A stretch of DNA of 64,000 nucleotides from Cyanobium sp. CACIAM 14 (GTDB lineage: Bacteria; Cyanobacteriota; Cyanobacteriia; PCC-6307; Cyanobiaceae), in NCBI GenBank assembly GCA_000708525.1, contig JMRP01000001.1:186001-250000 (forward strand), read 5' to 3'. Below the pieces are notes generated by a model. The model was not told where the DNA came from. It saw only the letters and a list, made by a program, of their open reading frames with translations, and made no database searches. Numbering within the stretch: the first letter of the stretch is position 1; each line of letters starts with the position of its first letter. Shown piece by piece: positions 63,855-64,000 of the stretch. The position numbers and the translations under genes are program-made.

Positions 63855-64000
63855 ATGGGCATCGCCGAATGGCGGGAGCGGCTGCGGCGGGGCGAGGTGT
63901 CGGCCCGGGAGATCACCGATCAGCACCTGGCGCGAATCGCTGCGGTGGACCCCACGGTGCACGCCTTCCTCGAGGTGACCGCGGAGCGGGCCCGCTCCGA
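63855..64000 (+). CDS. gatA: Glutamyl-tRNA(Gln) amidotransferase subunit A (partial, N-terminus)
   Basis: The window ends inside this gene. The first 48 residues read MGIAEWRERLRRGEVSAREI and then ITDQHLARIAAVDPTVHAFL, typical of GatA before the amidase signature. GatA hydrolyses glutamine to supply ammonia for converting Glu-tRNA(Gln) to Gln-tRNA(Gln). The start is the ATG at 63855. Confidence 0.88.
   Translation, partial: MGIAEWRERLRRGEVSAREITDQHLARIAAVDPTVHAFLEVTAERARS

Overview
The window is GC-rich and densely coded, and reads as the chromosome of a picocyanobacterium of the freshwater Cyanobium/Synechococcus type. The evidence is a set of genes typical of that group: solanesyl diphosphate synthase, small cyanobacterial families (DUF2605, DUF3288, DUF1816, DUF1350), ComB-like phosphatase, UbiD-like decarboxylase, VPGP-type PEP-CTERM proteins with an HpsJ-like partner, and housekeeping genes (glmU, aroA, murI, trpD, carA, acs, msrA, gatA). 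No ribosomal RNA, prophage or CRISPR array was seen. One tRNA (Pro, TGG) is present. All assignments are by reading motifs; no database search was run.

Layout. 0.1-7.6 kb: a sulfatase, an esterase remnant, an NDH-2-like flavoprotein, a TVP38/mercuric-reductase-like fusion, a glyoxalase-fold protein and glmU. 7.7-13.4 kb: an accessory patch of toxin-antitoxin genes and remnants (Phd, VapB, VapBC, AbrB/PIN, HEPN), a Uma2-family gene with a decayed second copy, two PEP-CTERM-like proteins, and two broken REP-associated (RAYT) transposases. The patch is a roughly 2-3 kb module present twice, with recombination scars. 13.5-25.2 kb: housekeeping genes, with another VapBC pair at 17.0-17.7 kb. 25.3-48.6 kb: signalling and exopolysaccharide. 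48.6-64 kb: small cyanobacterial proteins, TspO, acs, PrxQ, exonuclease, tRNA-Pro, msrA, an ABC exporter, trpD, carA, a STAS protein, mini-RNase III, a TrmH-type methyltransferase and the start of gatA.

The most interesting block is 26-48 kb. On the minus strand, seven genes run almost without gaps: outer-membrane export (Wza-like), chain-length control (Wzz-like), a Wzy/ligase-like membrane protein, an H-NOX nitric-oxide/oxygen sensor, an H-NOX-associated hybrid histidine kinase with its own Hpt domain, a response regulator, and a SpoIIE/PP2C-type phosphatase split from that regulator by a 4-base overlap. Divergently, on the plus strand, eight overlapping genes encode pyruvyl transferase, glycosyltransferases, flippase, a PssD/PssE pair and the initiating sugar transferase. 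That transferase carries an N-terminal STAS (anti-sigma-antagonist) domain and is followed by an RsbW-like serine kinase. This suggests a gas-sensing phosphorelay that controls a partner switch acting directly on the first enzyme of exopolysaccharide synthesis. Two more hybrid kinases, a free STAS protein, a GGDEF-like protein, a lone PAS protein and a WecG-type glycosyltransferase flank the locus.
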